Below the pieces are notes generated by a model that made no database searches, had not been told where the DNA came from, and saw only the letters and a program-made list of their open reading frames with translations. The translations under genes were made by a program, and so were the position numbers. From Dermacentor variabilis (Eukaryota > Arthropoda > Arachnida > Ixodida > Ixodidae), in assembly GCF_050947875.1 (NCBI RefSeq), contig NC_134570.1:232151861-232215860 (forward strand): DNA of 64,000 bases. Reading direction: 5' to 3'. Below are positions 11,087-24,280 of the stretch, piece after piece; position 1 is the first letter of the stretch, and each line of letters starts with the position of its first letter.

Positions 11087-13904
11087 CCGCATGCGCAGCA
11101 CCTGTAATTACCACGAAATAATATTTGATGACGTCGTGTAAAATGGTAATGGAAGGTTAAGTTCAAGAAACGCGAGGTACTGAGAAGCCAAAGCAGTGTC
11201 CGCATTCGCAGCACGAGTAATTAACACCAAATAATATTTAATGTCGTCGCGGAAAATGGTAATGGAAGTTTAAGTTGACGAAACGCGAGGTACTGAGAAG
11301 CCAAAGGAGGGTCCGCATGCACAGCACTAGTAATTAACACCAAATATTATTTGATGACATCGCGGAAAATGGTAATGCACGGTTAAGTTGAAGTGCGAGG
11401 TGCTGAGAAGCCAAAGGAGGGTCCGCGTGCGGAGCGCCAGTAATTAACACCAAATAATATTTGATGACGTCGCGGAAAATGGTAATGGAAGGTTAAGTTG
11501 AAGAAAGGCGAGGTACTGATACGCCAAAGGAGGGTCCGCATGCAGAGCACCAGTAATTAACACCAAGTAATATTTGATGACATCGCTGAAAATGGTAATG
11601 GAAGGTTAAGTTGAAGAGAGGCGAGGTACTGAGAAGCCAAAGGAGAGTCCGCATGCACAGCACTAGTAATTAACACCAAAATATTTGATGACATCGCGGA
11701 AAATGGTAATGCACGGTTAAGTTGAAGAAGTGCGAGGTGCTGAGAAGCCAAAGGAGGGTTCGCATGCGGAGCACCAGTAATTAACACCAAATAATATTTG
11801 ATGACTTCGCGGAAAATGGTAATGGAAGGTTAAGTTGAAGAGAGACGAGGTACTGATAAGCCAAAGGAGGGTCCGCATGCACAGCACCAGTAATTGACAC
11901 CAAATAATATTTGATGACATCTCTGAAAATGATAATGGAAAGTTAAGTTGAAGAAACGCGAGGTACTGAGAAGGCAAAGGAGAGTCCGCATGCACAGCAC
12001 TAGTAATTAACACCAAATAATATTTGATGACATCGCGGAAAATGGTAATGCACGGTTAAGTTGAAGAAGTGCGAGGTGCTGAGAAGCCAAAGGAGGGTTC
12101 GCATGCGGAGCACCCGTTTTAACAACAAATAATATTTGATGACCTCGCGGAAAACGGTAATGGAAGGTTAAGTTGAAGAAACGCGAGATACTGAGAAGCC
12201 AAAGGAGGGTCCGCATGCACAGCTCCAGTAATTAACACCAAATAATATTTGATGACGTCGCAGAATATGGTAATGGAAGGTTAAGTTGAAGAAACGCGAG
12301 GTAGTGAGAAGCCAAAGGAGGGACCGCATGCGCAGCACCAGTAATTACCACGAAATAATATTTGATGACGTCGCGTAAAATGGTAATGGAAGGTTAAGTT
12401 CAAGAAACGCGAGGTACTGAGAAGCCAAAGCAGTGTCCGCATTCGCAGCACGAGTAATTAACACCAAATAATATTTCATGTCGTCGCGGAAAATGGTAAT
12501 GGAAGTTTAAGTTGACGAAACGCGAGGTACTGAGAAGCCAAAGGAGGGTCCGCATGCACAGCACTAGTAATTAACACCAAATATTATTTGATGACATCGC
12601 GGAAAATGGTAATGCACGGTTAAGTTGAAGAAGTGCGAGGTGCTGAGAAGCCAAAGGAGGGTCCGCGTGCGGAGCGCCAGTAATTAACACCAAATAATAT
12701 TTGATGACGTCGCGGAAAATGGTAATGGAAGGTTAAGTTGAAGAAAGGCGAGGTACTGATACGCCAAAGGAGGGTCCGCATGCAGAGCACCAGTAATTAA
12801 CACCAAGTAATATTTGATGACATCGCTGAAAATGGTAATGGAAGGTTAAGTTGAAGAGAGGCGAGGTACTGATAAGCCACAGGAGGGTCCGCATGCACAG
12901 CACCAGTAATTAACACCAAATAATATTTGATGACGTCGCGGAAAATCGTAATGAAAGGTTAAGTTGAAGAAACGCGAGGTACTGAGAAGCCAAAGGAGGG
13001 TCCGCATGCGCAGCAGCAGTAATTAACACGAAATAATAGTTCATGTCGTCGCGGAAAATGGTAATGGAAGTTTAAGTTGAAGAAACGCGAGGTACTGAGA
13101 AGCCAAAGGAGAGTCCGCATGCACAGCACTAGTAATTAACACCAAAATATTTGATGACATCGCGGAAAATGGTAATGCACGGTTAAGTTGAAGAAGTGCG
13201 AGGTGCTGAGAAGCCAAAGGAGGGTTCGCATGCGGAGCACCAGTAATTAACACCAAATAATATTTGATGACCTCGCGGAAAATGGTAATGGAAGGTTAAG
13301 TTGAAGAGAGACGAGGTACTGATAAGCCAAAGGAGGGTCCGCATGCACAGCACCAGTAATTGACACCAAATAATATTTGATGACATCTCTGAAAATGGTA
13401 ATGGAAAGTTAAGTTGAAGAGAGGCGAGGTACTGATAAGCCAAAGGAGGGTCCGCATGCACAGCACCAGTAATTAACACCAAATAATATTTGATGACGTC
13501 GCAGAAAATGGTAATGGAAGGTTAAGTTGAAGAAACGCGAGGTAGTGAGAAGCCAAAGGAGGGTCCGCATGCGCAGCACCAGTAATTACCACGAAATAAT
13601 ATTTGATGACGTCGCGTAAAATGGTAATGGAAGGTTAAGTTGAAGAAACGCGAGGTACTGAGAAGCCAAAGGAGGGTCCGCATGCGCAGCACCAGTAATT
13701 AACACCAAATAATATTTGATGACGTCGCGGAAAATGATAATGGAAATTTAAGTTGAAGAAATGCGAGATACTGAGAAGGCAATGGAGGATCCGCATGCAC
13801 AGCACCAGTAATTAACACGAAATAATATTTGATGACGTCGCGGAAAATGGTAATGGAAGGTTATGTTGAAGAAACGCGAGGTACTGAGAAGCCAAAGGAG
13901 GGTC
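11087..13904 (+). repeat. Higher-order block I, copy 2
   Basis: This is the second copy of the 2,817-bp block. Private changes include gggaccgc near 12320 where copy 1 has gggtccgc, and aatagttcatg near 13036 where copy 1 has aatatttcatg. It ends near 13900, where the next unit carries gcatgtgcagcaccagtag instead of the gcacctgtaattacc unit that starts each copy. Its last units overlap the beginning of the 3,948-bp series, so the two block families share borders. Confidence 0.85.
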
Positions 13905-16900
13905 CGCATGTGCAGCACCAGTAGTTAACACGAAATAATATTTGATGACGTCGCGGATAATGGTAATGGAAGGTTAAGTTGAACAAACGCGAGTTACTGA
14001 GAAGCCAAAGGAGGGTCCGCATGCGCAGCACCAGTCATTAACACCAAACAATATTTGATGACGTCGCGGAAAATGGTAATGAAAGGTTAAGTTGAAGAAA
14101 CGCGAGGTACACAGAAGCCAAAGGAGGGTCCGCATGCGCAGCACCAGTAATTAACAAGAAATATTATTGATGACGTCGCGGAAAATGGTAATGGAAGGTT
14201 AAGTTGAAGAAACACGAGGTACTCAGAAGCCAAAGGAGGGTCCGCATGCGCAGCACCAGTAATTACCACGAAATAATATTTGATGACGTCGCGTAAAATG
14301 GTAATGGTAGGTTAAGTTGAAGAAACGCGAGGTACTGAGAACGCAAAGGAGGGTCCGCATGCGCAGCACCAGTAGTTCACACGAAATAATATTTGATGAC
14401 GTCGCGGAAAACGGTAATGGAAGGTTAAGTTGAAGAAACGCGAGCTACTGAGAAGCCAAAGGAGGGTCCGCATGCGGAGCACCAGTAATTACACGAAATA
14501 ATATTTGATGACGTCACGGAAAATGGTAATAAAAGGTTAAGTTAATGAAACGCGAGGTACCGAGAAGCCAAAGGAGGGTCCGCATGCGCAGCACCAGTAG
14601 TTCACACCAAATAATATTTGATGACATCGCGGAAAATGGTAATGCACGGTTAAGTTGAAGAAGTGCGAGGTGCTGAGAAGCCAAAGGATGGTCCGCATGC
14701 GGAGCACCAGTAATTAACACCAAATAATATTTGATGACGTCGCGGAAAATGGTAATGGAAGGTTAAGTTGAAGAGAGGCGAGGTACTGATAAGCCTAAGG
14801 AGGGTCCGCATGCACAGCACCAGTAATTAACACCAAATAATATTTGGTGACGTCGCGGAAAATGGTGATGGAAGGTTAAGTTGAAGAAACGCGACGTACT
14901 GAGAAGCCAAATGATGGTCCGCATGCGCAGCACCAGTAATTAACACCAAATAATATTTGATGACGTCGCGGAAAATGGTAATGGAAGGTTAAGTTGAAGA
15001 AACGCGAGGTCCTGAGAAGCCAAGGGATGGTCCGCATGCACAGCACCAGTAATTAACAACAAATAATATTTGAAGACGTCGCGGAAAATGGTAATGGAAG
15101 GTTAAGTTGAAGAAACGCGAGCTACTTAGAAGCCAAAGGAGGGTCCGTATGCACAGCACCAGTATTTAAAACCAAATAATATTTGATGACATCGCGAAAA
15201 CTGATAATGGAAGGTTAAGTTGAAAAAACGCGAGGTTCTGAGAAGCCAAAGGAGGGTCCGCATGCGCAGCACCAGTAATTAACACCGAATAATATTTGAT
15301 GACATTGCAGAAAATGGTAATGTAAGGTTAAGTTGAAGAAACGCGAGGTGCTGAGAAGCCAAAGGAGGGTCCGCATGCGCAGAACCAGTAATTAACAACA
15401 AATAATATTTGATGACGTCGCGGAAAATGGTAATGGAAGGTTAAGTTGAAGAAATGCGAGGTACTGAAAAGGCAAAGGAGGGTCCGCATGCGCAGCACCA
15501 GTAATTAACAGCAAATAGTATTTGATGACGTTGCGGAAAATGGTAATGGAAGGTTAAGTTGAAGAAACGCGAGGTACTGAGAAGCCAAAGCAGTGTCCCC
15601 ATGCGCAGCACCAGTAATTACCACCAAATAATATTTTATGTCGTCGCGGAAAATGGTAATGGAAGTTTAAGTTGAAGAAACGCGATTTAATGAGAAGCCA
15701 AAGGAGGGTCCGCATGCATATCACTAGTAATTAGCACCAAAAAATATTTGATGACATTGCGGAAAATGGTAATGCACGGTTAAGTTCAAGAAGTGCGAGG
15801 TGCTGAGAAGACAAAGGAGGGTCCGCATGCGGAGCACCAGTAATTAACACCAAATAATATTTGATGACGTTGCCGAAAATGGTAATGAAAGGTTAAGTTG
15901 AAGAAACGCGAGGTACTCAGAAGCCAAAGGAGGGTCCGCATGCGCAGCACTAGTAATTAACAAGAAATATTATTGATGACGTCGCGGAAAATGGTAATGG
16001 AAGGTTAAGTTGAAGAAACACGAGGTACTCAGAAGCCAAAGGAGGGTCCGCATGCGCAGCACCAGTAATTAACACCAAATAATATTTCATGTCGTCGCGG
16101 AAAATGGTAATGGAAGTTTAAGTTGACGAAACGCGAGGTACTGAGAAGCCAAAGGAGGGTCTGCATGCAGAGCACTAGTAATTAACACCAAATATTATTT
16201 GATGACATCGCGGAAAATGGTAATGCACGGTTAAGTTGAAGAAGTGCGAGGTGCTGAGAAGCCAAAGGAGGGTCCGCGTGCGGAGCGCCAGTAATTAACA
16301 CCAAATAATATTTGATGACGTCGCGGAAAATGGTAATGGAAGGTTAAGTTGAAGAAAGGCGAGGTACTGATAAGCCAAAGGAGGGTCCGCATGCATAGCA
16401 CCAGTAATTAACACCAAGTAATATTTGATGACATCGCTGAAAATGGTAATGGAAGGTTAAGTTGAAGAGAGGCGAGGTACTGATAAGCCACAGGAGGGTC
16501 CGCATGCACAGCACCTGTAATTAACACCAAATAATATTTGATGACGTCGCGGAAAATCGTAATGAAAGGTTAAGTTGAAGAAGCGCGAGGTACTGAGAAG
16601 CCAAAGGAGGGTCCGCATGCGCAGCACCAGTAATTAACACGAAATAATATTTCATGTCGTCGCGGAAAATGGTAATGGAAGTTTAAGTTGAAGAAACGCG
16701 AGGTACTGAGAAGCCAAAGGAGAGTCCGCATTCACAGCACTAGTAATTAACACCAAAATATTTGATGACATCGCGGAAAATGGTAATGCACGGTTAAGTT
16801 GAAGAAGTGCGAGGTGCTGAGAAGCCAAAGGAGGGTCCGCGTGCGGAGCGCCAGTAATTAACACCAAATAATATTTGATGACGTCGCGGAGAATGGTAAT

Positions 16901-17430
16901 GGAAGGTTAAGTTGAAGAAAGGCGAGGTACTGATAAGCCAAAGGAGGGTCCGCATGCAGAGCACCAGTAATTAACACCAAGTAATATTTGATGACATCGC
17001 TGAAAATGGTAATGGAAGGTTAAGTTGAAGAGAGGCGAGGTACTGATAAGCCACAGGAGGGTCCGCATGCACAGCACCAGTAATTAACACCAAATAATAT
17101 TTGATGACGTCGCGGAAAATCGTAATGAAAGGTTAAGTTGAAGAAACACGAGGTACTGAGAAGCCAAAGGAGAGTCCGCATGCACAGCACTAGTAATTAA
17201 CACCAAAATATTTGATGACATCGCGGCAAATGGTAATGCACGGTTAAGTTGCAGAAGTGCGAGGTGCTGAGAAGCCAAAGGAGGGTTCGCATGCGGAGCA
17301 CCAGTAATTAACACCAAATAATATTTGATGACCTCGCGGAAAATGGCAATGGAAGGTTAAGTTGAAGAGAGACGAGGTACTGATAAGCCAAAGGAGGGTC
17401 CGCATGCACAGCACCAGTAATTAACACCAA
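13480..17430 (+). repeat. Higher-order block II, copy A (3,948 bp, 35 units)
   Basis: Thirty-five units less 7 bases. It matches 17430-21378 with almost no differences visible by eye over nearly 4 kb. Rare markers include aatggaggatccgc, gtaattacacg (1-bp deletion), gcgaaaactgataatgg, ggtaccgag, gtgtccccatgc and gcgatttaatgag. Some of its units hold the full octamer TGACGTCA, as at 14509-14516. It holds only satellite sequence. Confidence 0.85.
14509..14516 (+). other. Full CRE octamer TGACGTCA in a unit variant (example)
   Basis: Most units have TGACGTCG, while a recurring variant class carries TGACGTCA, the palindromic cAMP-response element bound by CREB/ATF-family bZIP proteins. Further examples are 1991-1998, 7522-7529, 29064-29071 and 41610-41617. 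The sequence match is certain. A role in transcription of the satellite is not shown by anything else here. Confidence 0.3.
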
Positions 17431-20400
17431 ATAATATTTGATGACGTCGCAGAAAATGGTAATGGAAGGTTAAGTTGAAGAAACGCGAGGTAGTGAGAAG
17501 CCAAAGGAGGGTCCGCATGCGCAGCACCAGTAATTACCACGAAATAATATTTGATGACGTCGCGTAAAATGGTAATGGAAGGTTAAGTTGAAGAAACGCG
17601 AGGTACTGAGAAGCCAAAGGAGGGTCCGCATGCGCAGCACCAGTAATTAACACCAAATAATATTTGATGACGTCGCGGAAAATGATAATGGAAATTTAAG
17701 TTGAAGAAATGCGAGATACTGAGAAGGCAATGGAGGATCCGCATGCACAGCACCAGTAATTAACACGAAATAATATTTGATGACGTCGCGGAAAATGGTA
17801 ATGGAAGGTTATGTTGAAGAAACGCGAGGTACTGAGAAGCCAAAGGAGGGTCCGCATGTGCAGCACCAGTAGTTAACACGAAATAATATTTGATGACGTC
17901 GCGGATAATGGTAATGGAAGGTTAAGTTGAACAAACGCGAGTTACTGAGAAGCCAAAGGAGGGTCCGCATGCGCAGCACCAGTCATTAACACCAAACAAT
18001 ATTTGATGACGTCGCGGAAAATGGTAATGAAAGGTTAAGTTGAAGAAACGCGAGGTACACAGAAGCCAAAGGAGGGTCCGCATGCGCAGCACCAGTAATT
18101 AACAAGAAATATTATTGATGACGTCGCGGAAAATGGTAATGGAAGGTTAAGTTGAAGAAACACGAGGTACTCAGAAGCCAAAGGAGGGTCCGCATGCGCA
18201 GCACCAGTAATTACCACGAAATAATATTTGATGACGTCGCGTAAAATGGTAATGGTAGGTTAAGTTGAAGAAACGCGAGGTACTGAGAACGCAAAGGAGG
18301 GTCCGCATGCGCAGCACCAGTAGTTCACACGAAATAATATTTGATGACGTCGCGGAAAACGGTAATGGAAGGTTAAGTTGAAGAAACGCGAGCTACTGAG
18401 AAGCCAAAGGAGGGTCCGCATGCGGAGCACCAGTAATTACACGAAATAATATTTGATGACGTCACGGAAAATGGTAATAAAAGGTTAAGTTAATGAAACG
18501 CGAGGTACCGAGAAGCCAAAGGAGGGTCCGCATGCGCAGCACCAGTAGTTCACACCAAATAATATTTGATGACATCGCGGAAAATGGTAATGCACGGTTA
18601 AGTTGAAGAAGTGCGAGGTGCTGAGAAGCCAAAGGATGGTCCGCATGCGGAGCACCAGTAATTAACACCAAATAATATTTGATGACGTCGCGGAAAATGG
18701 TAATGGAAGGTTAAGTTGAAGAGAGGCGAGGTACTGATAAGCCTAAGGAGGGTCCGCATGCACAGCACCAGTAATTAACACCAAATAATATTTGGTGACG
18801 TCGCGGAAAATGGTGATGGAAGGTTAAGTTGAAGAAACGCGACGTACTGAGAAGCCAAATGATGGTCCGCATGCGCAGCACCAGTAATTAACACCAAATA
18901 ATATTTGATGACGTCGCGGAAAATGGTAATGGAAGGTTAAGTTGAAGAAACGCGAGGTCCTGAGAAGCCAAGGGATGGTCCGCATGCACAGCACCAGTAA
19001 TTAACAACAAATAATATTTGAAGACGTCGCGGAAAATGGTAATGGAAGGTTAAGTTGAAGAAACGCGAGCTACTTAGAAGCCAAAGGAGGGTCCGTATGC
19101 ACAGCACCAGTATTTAAAACCAAATAATATTTGATGACATCGCGAAAACTGATAATGGAAGGTTAAGTTGAAAAAACGCGAGGTTCTGAGAAGCCAAAGG
19201 AGGGTCCGCATGCGCAGCACCAGTAATTAACACCGAATAATATTTGATGACATTGCAGAAAATGGTAATGTAAGGTTAAGTTGAAGAAACGCGAGGTGCT
19301 GAGAAGCCAAAGGAGGGTCCGCATGCGCAGAACCAGTAATTAACAACAAATAATATTTGATGACGTCGCGGAAAATGGTAATGGAAGGTTAAGTTGAAGA
19401 AATGCGAGGTACTGAAAAGGCAAAGGAGGGTCCGCATGCGCAGCACCAGTAATTAACAGCAAATAGTATTTGATGACGTTGCGGAAAATGGTAATGGAAG
19501 GTTAAGTTGAAGAAACGCGAGGTACTGAGAAGCCAAAGCAGTGTCCCCATGCGCAGCACCAGTAATTACCACCAAATAATATTTTATGTCGTCGCGGAAA
19601 ATGGTAATGGAAGTTTAAGTTGAAGAAACGCGATTTAATGAGAAGCCAAAGGAGGGTCCGCATGCATATCACTAGTAATTAGCACCAAAAAATATTTGAT
19701 GACATTGCGGAAAATGGTAATGCACGGTTAAGTTCAAGAAGTGCGAGGTGCTGAGAAGACAAAGGAGGGTCCGCATGCGGAGCACCAGTAATTAACACCA
19801 AATAATATTTGATGACGTTGCCGAAAATGGTAATGAAAGGTTAAGTTGAAGAAACGCGAGGTACTCAGAAGCCAAAGGAGGGTCCGCATGCGCAGCACTA
19901 GTAATTAACAAGAAATATTATTGATGACGTCGCGGAAAATGGTAATGGAAGGTTAAGTTGAAGAAACACGAGGTACTCAGAAGCCAAAGGAGGGTCCGCA
20001 TGCGCAGCACCAGTAATTAACACCAAATAATATTTCATGTCGTCGCGGAAAATGGTAATGGAAGTTTAAGTTGACGAAACGCGAGGTACTGAGAAGCCAA
20101 AGGAGGGTCTGCATGCAGAGCACTAGTAATTAACACCAAATATTATTTGATGACATCGCGGAAAATGGTAATGCACGGTTAAGTTGAAGAAGTGCGAGGT
20201 GCTGAGAAGCCAAAGGAGGGTCCGCGTGCGGAGCGCCAGTAATTAACACCAAATAATATTTGATGACGTCGCGGAAAATGGTAATGGAAGGTTAAGTTGA
20301 AGAAAGGCGAGGTACTGATAAGCCAAAGGAGGGTCCGCATGCATAGCACCAGTAATTAACACCAAGTAATATTTGATGACATCGCTGAAAATGGTAATGG

Positions 20401-21378
20401 AAGGTTAAGTTGAAGAGAGGCGAGGTACTGATAAGCCACAGGAGGGTCCGCATGCACAGCACCTGTAATTAACACCAAATAATATTTGATGACGTCGCGG
20501 AAAATCGTAATGAAAGGTTAAGTTGAAGAAGCGCGAGGTACTGAGAAGCCAAAGGAGGGTCCGCATGCGCAGCACCAGTAATTAACACGAAATAATATTT
20601 CATGTCGTCGCGGAAAATGGTAATGGAAGTTTAAGTTGAAGAAACGCGAGGTACTGAGAAGCCAAAGGAGAGTCCGCATTCACAGCACTAGTAATTAACA
20701 CCAAAATATTTGATGACATCGCGGAAAATGGTAATGCACGGTTAAGTTGAAGAAGTGCGAGGTGCTGAGAAGCCAAAGGAGGGTCCGCGTGCGGAGCGCC
20801 AGTAATTAACACCAAATAATATTTGATGACGTCGCGGAGAATGGTAATGGAAGGTTAAGTTGAAGAAAGGCGAGGTACTGATAAGCCAAAGGAGGGTCCG
20901 CATGCAGAGCACCAGTAATTAACACCAAGTAATATTTGATGACATCGCTGAAAATGGTAATGGAAGGTTAAGTTGAAGAGAGGCGAGGTACTGATAAGCC
21001 ACAGGAGGGTCCGCATGCACAGCACCAGTAATTAACACCAAATAATATTTGATGACGTCGCGGAAAATCGTAATGAAAGGTTAAGTTGAAGAAACACGAG
21101 GTACTGAGAAGCCAAAGGAGAGTCCGCATGCACAGCACTAGTAATTAACACCAAAATATTTGATGACATCGCGGCAAATGGTAATGCACGGTTAAGTTGC
21201 AGAAGTGCGAGGTGCTGAGAAGCCAAAGGAGGGTTCGCATGCGGAGCACCAGTAATTAACACCAAATAATATTTGATGACCTCGCGGAAAATGGCAATGG
21301 AAGGTTAAGTTGAAGAGAGACGAGGTACTGATAAGCCAAAGGAGGGTCCGCATGCACAGCACCAGTAATTAACACCAA
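17431..21378 (+). repeat. Higher-order block II, copy B (3,948 bp)
   Basis: This is the direct tandem copy of block II A, with the same rare markers at a constant offset of 3,948 (14087 to 18035, 16652 to 20600, 17084 to 21032). The constant offset means there is no net indel between the copies. It is among the most recently copied material in the window, unless an assembly step duplicated it. Confidence 0.85.
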
Positions 21379-24280
21379 ATAATATTTGATGACGTCGCAG
21401 AAAATGGTAATGGAAGGTTAAGTTGAAGAAACGCGAGGTAGTGAGAAGCCAAAGGAGGGTCCGCATGCGCAGCACCAGTATTTACCACGAAATAATATTT
21501 GATGACGTCGCGTAAAATGGTAATGGAAGGTTAAGTTGAAGAAACGCGAGGTACTGAGAAGCCAAAGGAGGGTCCGCATGCGCAGCACCAGTAATTAACA
21601 CCAAATAATATTTGGTGACGTCGCGGAAAATGGTGATGGAAGGTTAAGTTGAAGAAACGCGACGTACTGAGAAGCCAAATGATGGTCCGCATGCGCAGCA
21701 CCAGTAATTAACACCAAATAATATTTGATGACGTCGCGGAAAATGGTAATGGAAGGTTAAGTTGAAGAAACGCGAGGTCCTGAGAAGCCAAGGGATGGTC
21801 CGCATGCACAGCACCAGTAATTAACAACAAATAATATTTGAAGACGTCGCGGAAAATGGTAATGGAAGGTTAAGTTGAAGAAACGCGAGCTACTTAGAAG
21901 CCAAAGGAGGGTCCGTATGCACAGCACCAGTATTTAAAACCAAATAATATTTGATGACATCGCGGAAACTGATAATGGAAGGTTAAGTTGAAAAAACGCG
22001 AGGTTCTGAGAAGCCAAAGGAGGGTCCGCATGCGCAGCACCAGTAATTAACACCGAATAATATTTGATGACATTGCAGAAAATGGTAATGTAAGGTTAAG
22101 TTGAAGAAACGCGAGGTGCTGAGAAGCCAAAGGAGGGTCCGCATGCGCAGAACCAGTAATTAACAACAAATAATATTTGATGACGTCGCGGAAAATGGTA
22201 ATGGAAGGTTAAGTTGAAGAAATGCGAGGTACTGAAAAGGCAAAGGAGGGTCCGCATGCGCAGCACCAGTAATTAACAGCAAATAGTATTTGATGACGTT
22301 GCGGAAAATGGTAATGGAAGGTTAAGTTGAAGAAACGCGAGGTACTGAGAAGCCAAAGCAGTGTCCCCATGCGCAGCACCAGTAATTACCACCAAATAAT
22401 ATTTTATGTCGTCGCGGAAAATGGTAATGGAAGTTTAAGTTGAAGAAACGCGATTTAATGAGAAGCCAAAGGAGGGTCCGCATGCATATCACTAGTAATT
22501 AGCACCAAATAATATTTGATGACATTGCGGAAAATGGTAATTCACGGTTAAGTTCAAGAAGTGCGAGGTGCTGAGAAGACAAAGGAGGGTCCGCATGCGG
22601 AGCACCAGTAATTAACACCAAATAATATTTGATGACGTTGCCGAAAATGGTAATGAAAGGTTAAGTTGAAGAAACGCGAGGTACTCAGAAGCCAAAGGAG
22701 GGTCCGCATGCGCAGCACTAGTAATTAACAAGAAATATTATTGATGACGTCGCGGAAAATGGTAATGGAAGGTTAAGTTGAAGAAACACGAGGTACTCAG
22801 AAGCCAAAGGAGGGTCCGCATGCGCAGCACCAGTAATTAACACCAAATAATATTTCATGTCGTCGCGGAAAATGGTAATGGAAGTTTAAGTTGACGAAAC
22901 GCGAGGTACTGAGAAGCCAAAGGAGGGTCTGCATGCACAGCACTAGTAATTAACACCAAATATTATTTGATGACATCGCGGAAAATGGTAATGCACGGTT
23001 AAGTTGAAGAAGTGCGAGGTGCTGAGAAGCCAAAGGAGGGTCCGCGTGCGGAGCGCCAGTAATTAACACCAAATAATATTTGATGACGTCGCGGAAAATG
23101 GTAATGGAAGGTTAAGTTGAAGAAAGGCGAGGTACTGATAAGCCAAAGGAGGGTCCGCATGCATAGCACCAGTAATTAACACCAAGTAATATTTGATGAC
23201 ATCGCTTAAAATGGTAATGGAAGGTTAAGTTGAAGAGAGGCGAGGTACTGATAAGCCACAGGAGGGTCCGCATGCACAGCACCAGTAATTAACACCAAAT
23301 AATATTTGATGACGTCGCGGAAAATCGTAATGAAAGGTTAAGTTGAAGAAGCGCGAGGTACTGAGAAGCCAAAGGAGGGTCCGCATGCGCAGCACCAGTA
23401 ATTAACACGAAATAATATTTCATGTCGTCGCGGAAAATGGTAATGGAAGTTTAAGTTGAAGAAACGCGAGGTACTGAGAAGCCAAAGGAGAGTCCGCATT
23501 CACAGCACTAGTAATTAACACCAAAATATTTGATGACATCGCGGAAAATGGTAATGCACGGTTAAGTTGAAGAAGTGCGAGGTGCTGAGAAGCCAAAGGA
23601 GGGTCCGCATGCGGAGCACCAGTAATTAACACCAAATAATATTTGATGACCTCGCGCAAAATGGCAATGGAAGGTTAAGTTGAAGAGAGACGAGGTACTG
23701 ATAAGCCAAAGGAGGGTCCGCATGCACAGCACCAGTAATTAACACCAAATAATATTTGATGACGTCGCAGAAAATGGTAATGGAAGGTTAAGTTGAAGAA
23801 ACGCGAGGTAGTGAGAAGCCAAAGGAGGGTCCGCATGCGCAGCACCAGTAATTAACACCAAATAATATTTCATGTCGTCGCGGAAAATGGTAATGGAAGT
23901 TTAAGTTGACGAAACGCGAGGTACTGAGAAGCCAAAGGAGGGTCTGCATGCACAGCACTAGTAATTAACACCAAATATTATTTGATGACATCGCGGAAAA
24001 TGGTAATGCACGGTTAAGTTGAAGAAGTGCGAGGTGCTGAGAAGCCAAAGGAGGGTCCGCGTGCGGAGCGCCAGTAATTAACACCAAATAATATTTGATG
24101 ACGTCGCGGAAAATGGTAATGGAAGGTTAAGTTGAAGAAAGGCGAGGTACTGATAACCCAAAGGAGGGTCCGCATGCATAGCACCAGTAATTAACACCAA
24201 GTAATATTTGATGACATCGCTGAAAATGGTAATGGAAGGTTAAGTTGAAGAGAGGCGAGGTACTGATAAGCCACAGGAGG
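21379..24280 (+). repeat. Block II, rearranged derivative C
   Basis: It starts in register with copy B, then near 21615 jumps forward to sequence matching 18795, losing about 1,128 bp (10 units). It continues at offset 2,820 and jumps again near 23590, losing about 450 bp (4 units). From about 23840 it repeats the series seen from about 22830 (offset 1,015 bp, 9 units). Each jump preserves the 113-bp register, as expected from exchange between misaligned units. Confidence 0.75.

Noticed and set aside
8270..21378. Near-identical blocks as proof of real higher-order repeats
   Set aside because: Not treated as proof, because assemblers can duplicate or collapse such regions; the block copy numbers depend on long-read confirmation.
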